Part shown: positions 24,798-36,878 of the stretch, one piece after another
How the letters are laid out: every line of letters starts with the position of its first letter
Numbering within the stretch: the stretch's first letter is position 1
NCBI RefSeq assembly: GCF_003254395.2
Contig: NC_037648.1
Span: forward strand, 372,001-436,000
From: Apis mellifera
Lineage: Eukaryota > Arthropoda > Insecta > Hymenoptera > Apidae
Length of the DNA: 64,000 nt
Reading direction: 5' to 3'
Position numbers and translations under genes: made by a program
Notes under the pieces: generated by a model
Told to the model about the DNA's origin: nothing
What the model saw: the letters and a program-made list of their open reading frames with translations, nothing else
The model's database searches: none

Positions 24798-27700
24798 ATG
24801 TCAGGATCCGAAAAATCGATCAGACCGGTCAGGCAATTGTCCTTGCAACCGCCCGCGCCCCGCCGTCAGCAAGTCAGACGGCAGAGATCGGCGGAGGACG
24901 AGAAATCATTGCAGATCTGCGCCAGCCCATTTGCACGTGGCAAGCGTGGAACTTGTAAACTCGGCTCTGACAGACCCAAGGTATCCTCCACAGCAACCTT
25001 CTCTTCCTGAGAATATTAATTTCTTCTTTTAAACATTTTATTCGTATTTTTTTGAGATCGAGAGAAATCGAATTTCGATTCGCAACCGATAAATCGGAGA
25101 ATATTAATTTCTTCTTTAAAAAATCCTTTTGTTCGTATTTTTTCAACGATCGAAAGAAATCGAATTTCGATTCGTAACCAATAAATCGGAGAATATTAAT
25201 TTCTTCTTTAAAAAATTCTTTTCGTATTTCCTTTTTTTCAACGATCGAAAGAAATCGAATTTCAATTCGTAACCGATAAATCGGAGAATATTAATTTCTT
25301 TAAAAAATCCTTTTGTTCGTATTTCCTTTTTTTCAAGAGAAATTGAATTTCGATTCGCAACCGATAAATCGGAGAATATTAATTTTTTTTTTAAAAAATC
25401 CTTTTCGTATTTCTTTTTTTTCAACGATCGAGAGAAATCGAATTTCAATTCGCAACCGATAAATCGGAGAATATTAATTTCTTTAAAAAATCCTTTTCGT
25501 ATTTCTTTTTTTTCAACGATCGAGAGAAATCGAATTTCAATTCGCAATCGATAAATCGGAGAATATTAATTTCTTCTTTAAAAAATCCTTTTCGTATTTC
25601 CTTTTTTTTCAACGATCGAGAGAAATCGAATTTCGATTCGCAATCGATAAATCGAAGAATATTAATTTCTTTAAAAAATCCTTTTGTTTGTATTTCCTTT
25701 TTTGAGATTGAGAGAAATCGAATTTCGATTCGCAATCGATAAATCGGAGAATATTAATTTCTTTAAAAAATCCTTTTGTTTGTATTTCCTTTTTTTCAAG
25801 AGAAATTGAATTTCGATTCGCAACCGATAAATCGGAGAATATTAATTTCTTCTTTAAAAAATCCTTTTCGTATTTCCTTTTTTTTCAACGATCGAGAGAA
25901 ATCGAATTTCGATTCGCAACCGAAATTTTGAATGTTAGGTTCGCGTTGCCTGGAAGGAAACGCGTCAAAAAAGTGAGGAGGAGGCGGGGCAAGTGGAGGT
26001 GGTGGCTCGACAAATTGCAGGACGATCGAAATCCACGAGCGGAAGATCGAGAGGATTTGTGGGGATGGAGAAATCGTCGATTCTTTACTCCAGGCTAGAA
26101 TTGGCCGAGAGGCTGAGGCTCGCCTGGCAAAATCGGGAGAAGAACAAAGCTAATATCAATATCTTCTTGGCGCGTGAAACTTTAGAGGAGAGATGCGACT
26201 CGGAGATATCGGGTCAGGCCACTGCTCCCTCGTCTCCTGCGCGAATAAACGACAGGATCGAGATTCCTCTGGATGATAATTATAAGATGATGGAGGAAGA
26301 GGAAAAAGTCGTTGAAAAGGAGCAGGTAAACGAGGTATTGAATTAAATGCATTACATATTTTAATTTCGTAACAATTAATTTCAATTTATTTTTAAGCAA
26401 ACGTCGAAGAATTCGAACGTCGACGACGTTTCCATTAAGAAAAAACAGTCTTCCGACAGTTCGAATCATCGGCTTACGTCATTGCCATCGATCAAGGATT
26501 TCTCATCGGCTAGGCAAAAACGCGCGAGTTTCCATAGCTGCGCTAACCGAGCCTTCCTCGACCCGATCCGATCGGCAACGGAGACGAGATGGAGCTCGGA
26601 GAAAAATCGCGCCACGATCGAAAAGGAAAAGAATTTTTTGAAGCAAACGATCGAGGATAAGGGCGAGAAAAATAATTCTCCGTGCGAGTCGATGGAAGAG
26701 ATAAGCGATAATTGCGTGGATGATAAAAATGCGCAGACGAGGACATCGATCGAAGATAATTTGCAAGACGATAAAACGATAAGGGATCGATGCGATTCGA
26801 GAAAAATCTCGAACGACGTACAAACACTGTCGTCGGGAGACATCGTCGAGAGCAAAGATGATTCCACGATCGATAAATGTTCGAGGTCTAGCGCGAAGAA
26901 AACGGTGGAGAATCAAAAGATCGAGCAGAAATCGAGGAGGACTAATTCTGCGCCTCCGCAACGGTCAATCTCGGCTAGTAACAATCGGGTTCACGTTAAT
27001 ATCGTGATCGACTCGACGAGAAAGAGCCGTAATCAAAAAGATCAAGATGCGACGGATTGTAAATGTAACACGATGGAAAAGATAGATACGGGTGTGACAA
27101 AGGTACATATATATATCGTATTCTTTGTTGGAGTCATTTCTATAGATATTCTTTATCGTCGTTGAATTATCATTGAAAAATATTTTATTTCTTCCACGAA
27201 TACGATATCAAATTTCTATGAAATCTTACAGAACCTTACGAAATATCAAAACATGCGATTGTATCCAATTTTTACAATATTTTTTTTTTATTGTCGTATC
27301 AGTATGCATTTGCACTGATATAAATTAATATTGATCTACTTTTTTTCTCGTTATCTTCGACCTCTATAAATTGAAAAATTCCCTGTTACATTTTACGAAT
27401 ACGCAATTTATCGAGCATTTATTCGATTTATATAATAATTATTAGATTTATTTCGAGAAAGATGCGATGCGACATTTAAAATCACGAAAATTGATTAGAT
27501 ATCGTCGAGTCGAGGTGTGAGATCGGCACCGTTAAAGAGGCGATCCAGAAGCGCAAAAAGGCGTTTTTGCGGCGGAGGGACGCCGAAAAACGAGGAGGAT
27601 GGAAAATCACGGAACAGATCCGGTACCCGTGGCGGGAAGAACTCGATCGATTCGAGGACAATGGACATCGTTACGATGGTATCCCTTGTCAGTTCTGCGG

Positions 27701-30625
27701 ACAGCGATAGCGATATCGAAAATTCATTCAGGGATGATAAATTAATCGACGAGTTGCGTAGTAAACTACCCACCACGTCGATCATTAAACCGTCGATTAA
27801 CTCAGCTTTGAGTAGCGCGAGGAGGCCTATCAAGTCAGGTACATACGCTTAGATGCTTTTTATTTAAAAAAATAAATTGGATTTTTTGAAATCGCACAAG
27901 ATCTCTCTAATTTATCTACGTCGAAATTTTATTTTTTGCAGCTTTAAATTAGATCACGTATAGATTTCGCACAAATATGTATTTCATTTACGAATATCGT
28001 GCATGAAAAAAGTACTATTGCTTTTCGTAAATCGTTAAAAATTAGAGACGCATTACTCTCAAAATTTTTTCTTTATGGAAAAAAATAAAAATTTCAACAA
28101 CGGGGACATGCTTCAAAAATTGAAGAATTCAATTTTATCGTATAAAAATTTAATCGAGAAATATTTATCCGATGAGAAATTATGTCATTTTCACGAGGGG
28201 ATGAGATTTAATAAATCTCCATTTACATTCCGATCGTTTCACTTTGATCTCTCGGTCGCAGGAAATTCTCGCGGCAAGAAATTCGAAGAATGAAATTCCT
28301 GACGGTACGTTTCACACTCGAATCGCTTCTTTTAAATACAGTTGTGTATCGTCGTTTAATTAAAGTGAACTTCTATCGTGCAACGACACGAAACTCAACG
28401 TCAGGACAATAAGAGGATCGAACCAAAGTTAAATCGACCAAACTTCTTCTCCATTGCACTACCACTGACCCTGAAGCAAAATATTCCATTGAAACTCGCC
28501 ACGTAATCAGCTTTTAATAATTGCACTTGGATTGATGGGTGTTCGGTCAGGGTAAATGCCGATGACGATGAAACTTCTGAGAACGGATATTCCGCAAGGT
28601 GTATCGCGTTTTCCCAAGTGTTCTATCCAACAAAAGATCAAAAATCTTCAACTTAATAATGATCGAGAGAAAAAGACAGGAGGAAAAATAAATCGAAGTA
28701 ATGATTTGGTGGATCGATCTCTTTTCTCTAATTTCTTTAATTTTTTTCTCCCATTTTAAAATGTTACGTTTTTATCGTATTTGTAAACAAAGAATAATTG
28801 AGATGAAAGTCGTGGAAAAATATTGGGTAGCTCATTGTAAAACCGAATCGATGACACGAAATATCGTTTGGCCCAGTTTTCGGTAAATGGCCAAGTATTG
28901 CGAATATCGGCCCATTAAATTAGGTTGCTTGGTAAATACATTTATCGTGACTATAAAATTCCCCCGACTCGGCATTTTACCTTGATTCAATTGGATCGAT
29001 CGCAGAATCTACCAATACTAAATAAAAATCGAATGAATTTATTCAAATGGAAGCGATTAAATAAGTGGATCATTATGAGTGCATATCGTGACCACTATCG
29101 TTCAAATTGAATTTCAATTTATTGGAATATTAAAGATTTTTTAAATTTTATTGGACGACTTTTGCTTTATGATTTTTTTTTTCAACCTCCATTAATTAAA
29201 GTTAATTTTAGTAGTAAATTAATGATTCTATAAATTAAAGAAAGAAAATATAAAATCAAACAATAGATTTAATATATATCGATATTATAAAATTCGAGAT
29301 ATGACAACAAATAATCGATCGAAAAGGAATGTAATATTTACATATCGTTGTTGTGCAGTTTCCTTTCAGAAAGATTCTTTCGACGAAGAAGAATATAATC
29401 CATCGAAAGAGCAACAACTCTCGCCGAAGGAGGAGAAAAGAACGACAGAGTCGTGGTTGGCGATCATTGGTAACCAACGTGGAGCTACTTCGTCGAAAGA
29501 GGATACGACGGTGTCTTGGAAAACGGATGTTACCGGCGGTGGTTTGACCCTTCCCATCCTGGCATTGATTCACGACATTGAGGAGCCGCTTGATGTTCCG
29601 TTGACCGATCGCGAGAAGAAATGCCTGGCTGTGCCTATTTGTGATTTACACGATAAGAAACGAAAGTTATTGAAAACTCGTAATACGGCATCACGATCGT
29701 AAGTATGAAAAAGGAGAATAATATCGATGAAAAAAATAAAATTGATAAGAGGCCAAATATATGTAATATAATGGAAATAGAAAGAAAGGATCGTGAACGA
29801 ATCGTATAAATAGTTCTTGTGATACGTTTTCTTTATATTCAAATGTAAGCAACGATCGATTGATTCTTTAAGATATCAAATGGAAATATATATTTCTTTT
29901 TCTTTCTTTTATCTATTTCTTTTTTATAATTTTATAAAAGGAAATATATTTTGTTTAATTGGTTTACAGTGGAATAGAAAGACAGATAACATCTATGAAA
30001 ATAAAAAGAGAGACGCAAGAATCACCGATAATAATCTCCCGAAAAATCAATGTTCCCGCACAACAATCGAAAACAACTGTAAATAATTCTATCGTGAACG
30101 TAAGAAATATAAATATGTCTTGTTTTCAAATATAAATTCATTTTTAATTATTTTAAGCCTTGTATAAAAATTGCAGGCAAAAACTACATGTATGCTACGT
30201 TCAAAGGAAACTCTTCAACATGTGCAATCTATTGAACCGCAATTTCAAACCAACAAAGAAAAAGAATGTTGGCATCTTTACAAGAAAATGTGCGACAAAG
30301 GCGTTTGCGTTTCTTTTGATACGGTTTTAAGGTTTAAAAACATGAATCATTTTTAATATTGTATAAAATTGTATAAAATTAACTTGATTTAAAAAAATTA
30401 CTTTTTTATTTTTCGTAACTTGAAAAATAGTAGTTTATATTATTATATTTCAATCTATTTCAATATTATAAAATTTCGTCTATGAATTTAATATGGAAAT
30501 TTTTATCAAAATTTTATTGAATCGATTTTTGATATCACTATATGAAAATTCCATTATTTTTCAGGGGCATGCTTACACCGACGGAATATCGATTAAGACA
30601 GAGAGAAGTCTTACAAAATTTGTGA
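24798..30625 (+). CDS. Uncharacterised 766-aa, mostly disordered protein
   Basis: I do not recognise this family. Eight exons join in phase: 24798-24980, 25939-26325, 26398-27102, 27499-27838, 29359-29698, 29970-30099, 30177-30331, 30565-30625 (2301 nt, whole codons). The N-terminus is Arg-rich and basic (APRRQQVRRQRSAED). The middle is charged, Ser/Lys/Glu-rich and low in hydrophobics, so probably disordered. Two parts look ordered: LTLPILALIHDIEEPLDVPL in exon 5, and a C-terminal block with CWHLYKKMCDKGVCVSFDTV leading into GMLTPTEYRLRQREVLQNL before the stop. That block is regular enough to be a conserved interaction module. No signal peptide or membrane segment was seen. Exons 2-4 are GC-rich compared with neighbouring genes. 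An alternative end after exon 4 (exon near 28262, stop at 28293) is possible but unproven. Confidence 0.75.
25009..25929. repeat. Intronic tandem repeat, about ten copies of a 88-97 bp unit
   Basis: GAGAATATTAAT or a near variant recurs at about 25009, 25097, 25188, 25283, 25372, 25466, 25557, 25654, 25746 and 25835. Each unit also has a T-rich stretch, a CGATCGA-type core and CGATTCGCAACCGATAAATC. The array fills almost the whole of the first coding intron (24981-25938) of the unknown gene. Unit length varies mainly by poly-T slippage and loss of a short GTTCG piece. Confidence 0.95.
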
Positions 30626-31684
30626 CAAAGCACAATCATTTTTTTTCTTTTGCTTATATATTGTTGGTACTTTTATAAAAAGTTTTATAAAAAGCTGCAG
30701 TTGTTTATTATTTTTATCTGAAAACGTAAAGATATATGGAAATGCTCGAAATCGTACAGTAATCTTGTAATTTAGAATTTAAAATATTGTATTTTTTTAG
30801 ATTTTACGAATTAAATATAGAAATATAATTTGTGAAAAATCTTTATCTTTTTAGCGAATAAAGTATTTTTAGAGAATCAATTTTCTTGAATTTAATATGT
30901 AATAATTGCCTATATTTTTTAAAATATTTATCAACATATATAAATATTATGTAATATGTAAATACTATACTTTTAAACAAGATGACATATTTGACGAAAA
31001 AAAATTAATAAATAACAGATAGAATATAGAATAATAAATACATAACGGATATAATATAATTGATATAATAGGTAGATTAAAAAAAAATATATATATATAA
31101 TATATATTATAATATATATTACGAATTTAAATATGAGAGTTTATAAATTTGTTAATTTATAAACTTAGAAAAAAAATTGATTATTAAATTTCAATACTAA
31201 ATGTTTTGTTCAATAATATTTCTAACTCATTTCATATATATACATTATCATATATACACTATATATAATATCAATAAATTGTTATTATATATTATATTGT
31301 TGATAAAATTTAATAATATATTTTTATAAATACATAAAAAATAAATTTTGTATCATATTTATTATTTATAAATTTTAAATTTATATTTTGATTTTAATAA
31401 ATTTTAATTCGAATTGCATATATTTTTATTGTTAAAATAAAAATAAATTAATGATAATTTCCATACAAAATATCGATTTCAAAGTAATATTTTTTTTTTC
31501 AAGGGAGTTAAAATATTAAGATACGTCACTGTTTTATGCGTTTTATGAACTGTCACTGTTTGTCAATTGATATTGGTTAGCCTTTTACAAAGTATGTATA
31601 TGAAATCACGTGTGCTGAAGAAAAACCAATAGCAGAATGATTTGCACTCATAATATTCATTTATTGTCATGACATATACGATTA
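30626..31684. other. Intergenic, extremely AT-rich
   Basis: It lies between the stop of the unknown gene and the LRSAM1 start. TA and AAT tracts are abundant. A less AT-rich patch at about 31510-31680 immediately before LRSAM1 is the likely promoter or 5' UTR. Nothing else was recognised. Confidence 0.6.
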
Positions 31685-34600
31685 ATGATGTTTCTATCAC
31701 ATGGGAGCAAAGTTAATATCGATTATAAAGCACGACTGGAACACAAATTATATCTGGTATGTTTCTCAATGAATGAAGGTTAATCATTCAATTCCCTCAT
31801 ATGATGGATCTTGATTTTAGATAGAAGATTATATATATATATGTATACATATATACATGTATATATATATAATCTTCGTATGATATTTTATTATTCTATA
31901 TATGTATATAATAATATATATGAATGAAAAAAAAATCTATCAAATATTTAATATTTTTTTTATTCATTTTTTTATTATTTTATTAATATTGATTTAATGA
32001 TTTTATTGTTTAAAAAAAATTCAATGTTAAAAAAATATAAAAATATTGCTAGTGGTAAAATATATAAAGATCATAATCATTCGTTATAGGCCAGAGAAAA
32101 TCCAGAACCAATATTTGATGTTTCTGAATGTGCTTTAAAACATGTACCCTCTGGTATTTATTCATTATGTAAAGTATTTAGAAAAAAGGTATTATGGATG
32201 CATAATAACAAATTAACTTCACTTTCTGGTGGAGGTGCCTTAAGCGATTTGTCATTACTTGTTATATTAGATATTCATGGAAATGAATTTACTCATTTAC
32301 CATCTGATATAATGTGTCTTGCTTCTCTCAAGGTATATATTATTTCAATATTTAATTATTGAAATATGTCATACGAATTAAATTTATTTGAAATTCAAAA
32401 AAAAAAAAAAATTATTTTTTAATCACATTATATATTTTAGGAACTTTATTTACAAGACAACAATATACGAAAACTGCCAAATGAAATAGTACATTTAAAC
32501 AAATTAAATATTTTAAATGTTGCAAAAAACAATTTAAAGCAATTACCAGAGGCAATGGGAAATTTAAAACAACTTTCTATATTGGATATTAGTCAAAATA
32601 AATCTCTTCGTAAGCTTCCTAAATCTTTGGGTTATGTACAACAACTAGCACAATTAAATATTGATGGGTTAAATCTGTTATATCCTCCTCAAGATATTTT
32701 AAATGGCGGCACAATAGTAATTATAGCATTTCTAGCAAATGAAAGTGGTATTGAATATTCACCGGAAGATTCTATTTCTGATACTGACTTATCAAGAAAT
32801 GTGAATTCTGAGAATGTACAAGGGGTATATCAGAATAAAAATAATGATATACAGGTATCATGTGTTATATAGGATTATGAATTTGATGTTGCACTTTTAT
32901 AATGTGTCTTAAATGTTTTGATTTTTACTTTTAGGCAGCATTACAGAAGCTAGAAAAAATAAAGGCATGTGGATGCTTGTTTTATTTTAGCATGTTTTAA
33001 AATATATTTCACTGCATATTTACTATTATTTATTGTGAAACTTAATTTTTATTCATAAAATGTTTATTATATGTTTATTTAAAGCAAAAATTAATTTATA
33101 TATTTTTATTGCTATAATATGTTTAAAAATGCTTAATTTTGCTTATATTATTTTAAAACAAATATTTTTATAATATTTTAGTAAATAAAAACTAATTTAC
33201 AATTTAAATAATTAATTTTATCTTATAGGAACATCGCCAAAATGCATTATTGGAGGTTGAAAAAAACATCAAACAACAACAAGAATATGAAATAGAAATT
33301 CAATCAATGTTAAAAGAACATAAAAAAAAGGTACTTGAGATTGCAACTATTATTTTACAAATAGCACTTTTTATTTTTATGTAAAAAAATTTATTGCAAT
33401 TGCTAGCATTAAAATATCTTTATTTCTAGTTGTTGGAAGATCTTGTTTTGCAGCAAACTCAATTACAACACGAATTAGAAAAGGTACAACAAGAAAAAGA
33501 TTCTAACAGAGCACGTCTACTTTCCTACATTTACAATGGTATAATTAAAATATTTTAGTTATTATATTCATTTTAATTAATAATAAAATATAAATATTTA
33601 CTATTACTAAAATATTATAATAAAGTTATATATATTATATATATATATATATATATAATATTATTATAATATTTATTATAATAAAAATATTATAATAGCT
33701 ACCAATAAAAATAAAATTTAAATTAAAAAATGTTTTTTTTAAATATTAAAAAAATAAATAATAAATATTAACTTATAAATATTTTTTTAGCTGAAAAAGA
33801 AGCGGATAAAGTTATCAAAGAATTTTTAAGAAATAGCGAGGAAGAACGACAAACACAAGCTGAATTATTAGAACAGGAAAAACAAGAAGAAATACAATTG
33901 TTATCCTCTTGTCACACAGAACAATTCATGTTCCGTACAAAAGATACTCTTTGTTAGTATTAAACATCTAAAACAATAGACACACATATTATACATATAT
34001 GTATATATATAATTCATTATATAATTATATATAACTTTTTATATTTATTTATATGATTTTAATAGTGTCAATGGAAAAATTACTTGAAGAAGAACTTCAT
34101 CGAACCAAAAAATTGGAAGAACATAGTAAATATAGAGATTATACAGCACAATCTTTGCTCACATTGTTAGTAATATAATGATAATATTTTATACAAAAAT
34201 ATAAATATATTTAATATCTAACAAATGTTTCAGAGAAGTAAGGAATAATGATCATTTAGCACAAATAATGCAAGATCAAGAAAAAAATAGAAAAAATTTA
34301 ATTGATACATTAAGACAAGATGAAGTCTTACAAAAAGCTGCTGTTGCAGCATTGCTAGAACGTAGTGATGCACGTTATTGGAGTATTATGCAACAAGTCA
34401 ATTTGGTACAATCGCAATTAGCTGCTCTTACAAACATTGAACTAGAGAGGAGAAAATTAGAAATTAATCAACAACTTGTATGTAATATTTCTAGCTATTT
34501 ATTTATATATATTCCTAGCTTTCTGTATTAAAATTTTTTTATTATTTTATATTACTAAATAGAATGAAATAGCTCAAAAAAGAGTAGCTTTGAGTGCTAT

Positions 34601-35427
34601 TCTAATGAATTTATTAGAACAACAGAAAAATAGAAGAGATCAACTTCTAAAAACAATTAATAGTATAGAACAACAACGTTGTATAACTGTAAGTATAAAT
34701 TTAAATATTGTTTTGATTTTTTTATAAAAATTTTACAAAAATTTATTTTTGAAGAATTCTAGAAGAAAAAGTCAATTTTGGTTAATGCAATATCAATCTT
34801 TAATGGAAACACGACCTCAGGGTTTATTGGAAATGCTAGAACCAATGTTAGTGCGACATGTTGCAATAGCAGGTGCATTGCATTGTCTACCATTTCTAGC
34901 TTCTTTACCATCATTACTTCCAAATCTTAATGATGAACAATTGAAAACTGTATGTAAAATATTTAAAAATTTTTATTTTTATTATATATTATCACGCTTT
35001 TTAATTATATATTTAATATTTTAGATTGGAATACATTCTGAAAACGATCGTATTGCTATAAGACTTGCAGTTGAAAATTATTTAGCAGAATTAAAACTCA
35101 ACGAATCTATAATACCCTCTGCACCACCAGAAGAAGCTTGTACAAGTTCCAATTATCAAGAATATAATACTATTCAGAGTATTAATACTGCCGAATGTGT
35201 AATTTGCCTTGATTTACAAGTAAAAAAAATTTTCATTTTATTTAAAAAAATCTTTATATTAAAATCATACATTTCTTGAGAATCTCTTACTTTTTTTACA
35301 GTGTGAAGTAATTTTTCTACCATGTGGACACCTTTGTTGTTGTTCAGGTTGTGCAAATATGATTTCTTCAGATTGTCCAATGTGTAGAAGTGTGATAGAA
35401 CATAAAATTCACATTTTAAAGTCTTAA
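31685..35427 (+). CDS. LRSAM1: LRSAM1-like RING E3 ubiquitin ligase
   Basis: E3 ligase (Tal) that in mammals ubiquitinates TSG101 and marks intracellular bacteria for autophagy. Thirteen exons join in phase: 31685-31756, 32090-32332, 32441-32854, 32935-32964, 33229-33330, 33430-33538, 33791-33952, 34066-34165, 34234-34477, 34563-34688, 34755-34949, 35025-35219, 35302-35427, giving 705 aa (human 723). Domains in order: leucine-rich repeats (about 45-210, with LYLQDNNIRKLPNEI), a long coiled coil (about 245-530), a SAM domain (about 540-625), and a C-terminal C3HC4 RING with CVIC, CGHLCCC and CPMC. The ATG at 31685 has an in-frame stop just upstream. A PTAP-type TSG101-binding motif, as in mammals, was not seen; PSAPPEE lies in the linker before the RING and is a PSAP late-domain motif that could serve. 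Exon 4 is only 30 nt and is followed by a GC donor. Confidence 0.95.
32965..33228 (+). other. GC-AG intron in LRSAM1
   Basis: The 30-nt exon 4 ends AAAG and is followed by GCATGT instead of GT. The nearest GT would leave the wrong phase and create a stop at the next exon. Joining at the GC donor restores the frame into EHRQNALLEV. Confidence 0.75.
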
Positions 35428-36488
35428 AATATGAATAATATTTTTTGTAAATAATTCCATTTAAATCATTTGTCTTTTAGAATTTCTATTTCGTTAATAA
35501 TAATACGAATAATTTATTATTTAAGAATTATAATATATATAGTACATATCTATATACTTCAAATATTTCCATTTACAAGAAAAATATTTCATAATATGTA
35601 TAGAATTTACCAAATGAGATTATTTTAATATACCTTTTCCATTGAATAATTGATTTAATTAATATTTAATGTTTGATTTTTTGTATAATTATGATTATTA
35701 TTGAACAAAAATTTAAAAAAAACAAACAAGTTTTATTTATATATATGTGAAAGTTTTTTAATTTCACTATTATTTTTTCAATATTAGAATGATATTTTAT
35801 AGAAATGAGATTATATATAAAAATTATATTTAAAATAGATAAAAATTATCTAACTTTTTTATTATTATTAAATATATAATAATAAGATATTATTATTCAA
35901 TATATAAATAATAATAAGATATTAAATATTTAGAGAAGAAGAAATAAAATAAGGATTGCATTTATTAATTTGACTACAAATAATTTTTATATAAAATGGA
36001 TATTGAAATGCATATCTGTAAATATAATAGTCTTATAAGTAAAATTATAATTTTAATCTATTATAATAGTTGAGAATTAATAATACAAAAGAAAAAAAAA
36101 AAGACAAAAATTAAGTAAGCTTTTATAAATTATGTGTGTTTATAAAAAAATTGTTTTTATAAAAATTCACTTCTCAAATATAATATCTTAAAGATATTAA
36201 TAATTGAAATATTTACATTTTATTAATATATATTCTTTGAACAAACATTGTTAAAATAAAAATTACAAATAAAAGATTTAAAAAGAAACAATTTTTTTGA
36301 AGAATAATGTTTTTAATGAAGATTTAAAATATTTAAAATATTTAAATTTTTTATATTAATATATTTTATTTACTTTATTTTATAATAATAAATAGAATGT
36401 GACAAAATTTATTAAATTTATATAATAATTCTGTAAAATATGTATATATCTTTTTTTTACATATTATAATTTATATACTTAATATATA
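35428..36488. other. Intergenic between convergent LRSAM1 and POLE3
   Basis: AT-rich sequence with the 3' UTRs of both genes. No open frame with coding character and no repeat beyond short AT-rich words. Confidence 0.65.
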
Positions 36489-36878
36489 TCAAAACACCAT
36501 AACTTCTCTTCCACCATCTTCCTCTTCTATTATATCATCTTCATCCTTTTTCTGTTGTTTTTTTTTAGATGTTGCATCTTTCTTTTCTTTTTGAGCTTTA
36601 CGAAAATTTTCTAATGATTCTTGAAGTGGATCAACAAACTCATCAAATTCTATATCATTCATTGCTTGAATAACATCTTGACCACTTATTGTTTTACGAT
36701 TTCCTTTTTTAGCAATTATATTTGCAGATGATGTTAAATATAATATAAAAATTGAAGATGCTTTTGCTACTGCAGTTCTAGCATCTTTAGCAATTGTAAC
36801 TCCTTCTGGTAATGCCTCTTTTATAATTCTTGTTACAACTGCATTTGGTAAATTAAGATCTTCTAATCTTTCTGCCAT
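36489..36878 (-). CDS. POLE3: DNA polymerase epsilon subunit 3 / CHRAC-14
   Basis: Histone-fold protein that pairs with POLE4 in DNA polymerase epsilon and with CHRAC-16 in the CHRAC remodeller; it helps pass parental H3-H4 on at forks. A single exon codes 129 aa. The histone fold spans about residues 5-90, with LEDLNLPNAVVTRIIKEALP as first helix and GNRKTISGQDVIQAMNDIEF over the last part. It is followed by a Lys-rich stretch and an acidic tail (DEDDIIEEEDGG). The length fits the family (fly 128, human 147). The lack of introns is unlike its neighbours. The transcript probably begins further upstream with a non-coding exon. Confidence 0.95.
   Translation of the reverse strand: MAERLEDLNLPNAVVTRIIKEALPEGVTIAKDARTAVAKASSIFILYLTSSANIIAKKGNRKTISGQDVIQAMNDIEFDEFVDPLQESLENFRKAQKEKKDATSKKKQQKKDEDDIIEEEDGGREVMVF

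Noticed and set aside
25143..25735. Two long minus-strand open frames that encode repeated peptides
   Set aside because: They are the antisense reading of the intronic 92-bp tandem repeat; the repeated Lys/Phe/Ile pattern comes from the unit, not from protein selection.
24981..25938. A fourth U12-type intron (donor GTATCCTCC)
   Set aside because: The donor has a mismatch and no good TTCCTTAAC-like branch site lies before the acceptor; an ordinary intron is more likely.
28075..28293. Extra exon of the unknown gene
   Set aside because: The frame from exon 4 meets a stop at 28293 and the direct join to 29359 keeps phase; it may be an alternative end but is not supported enough to annotate.
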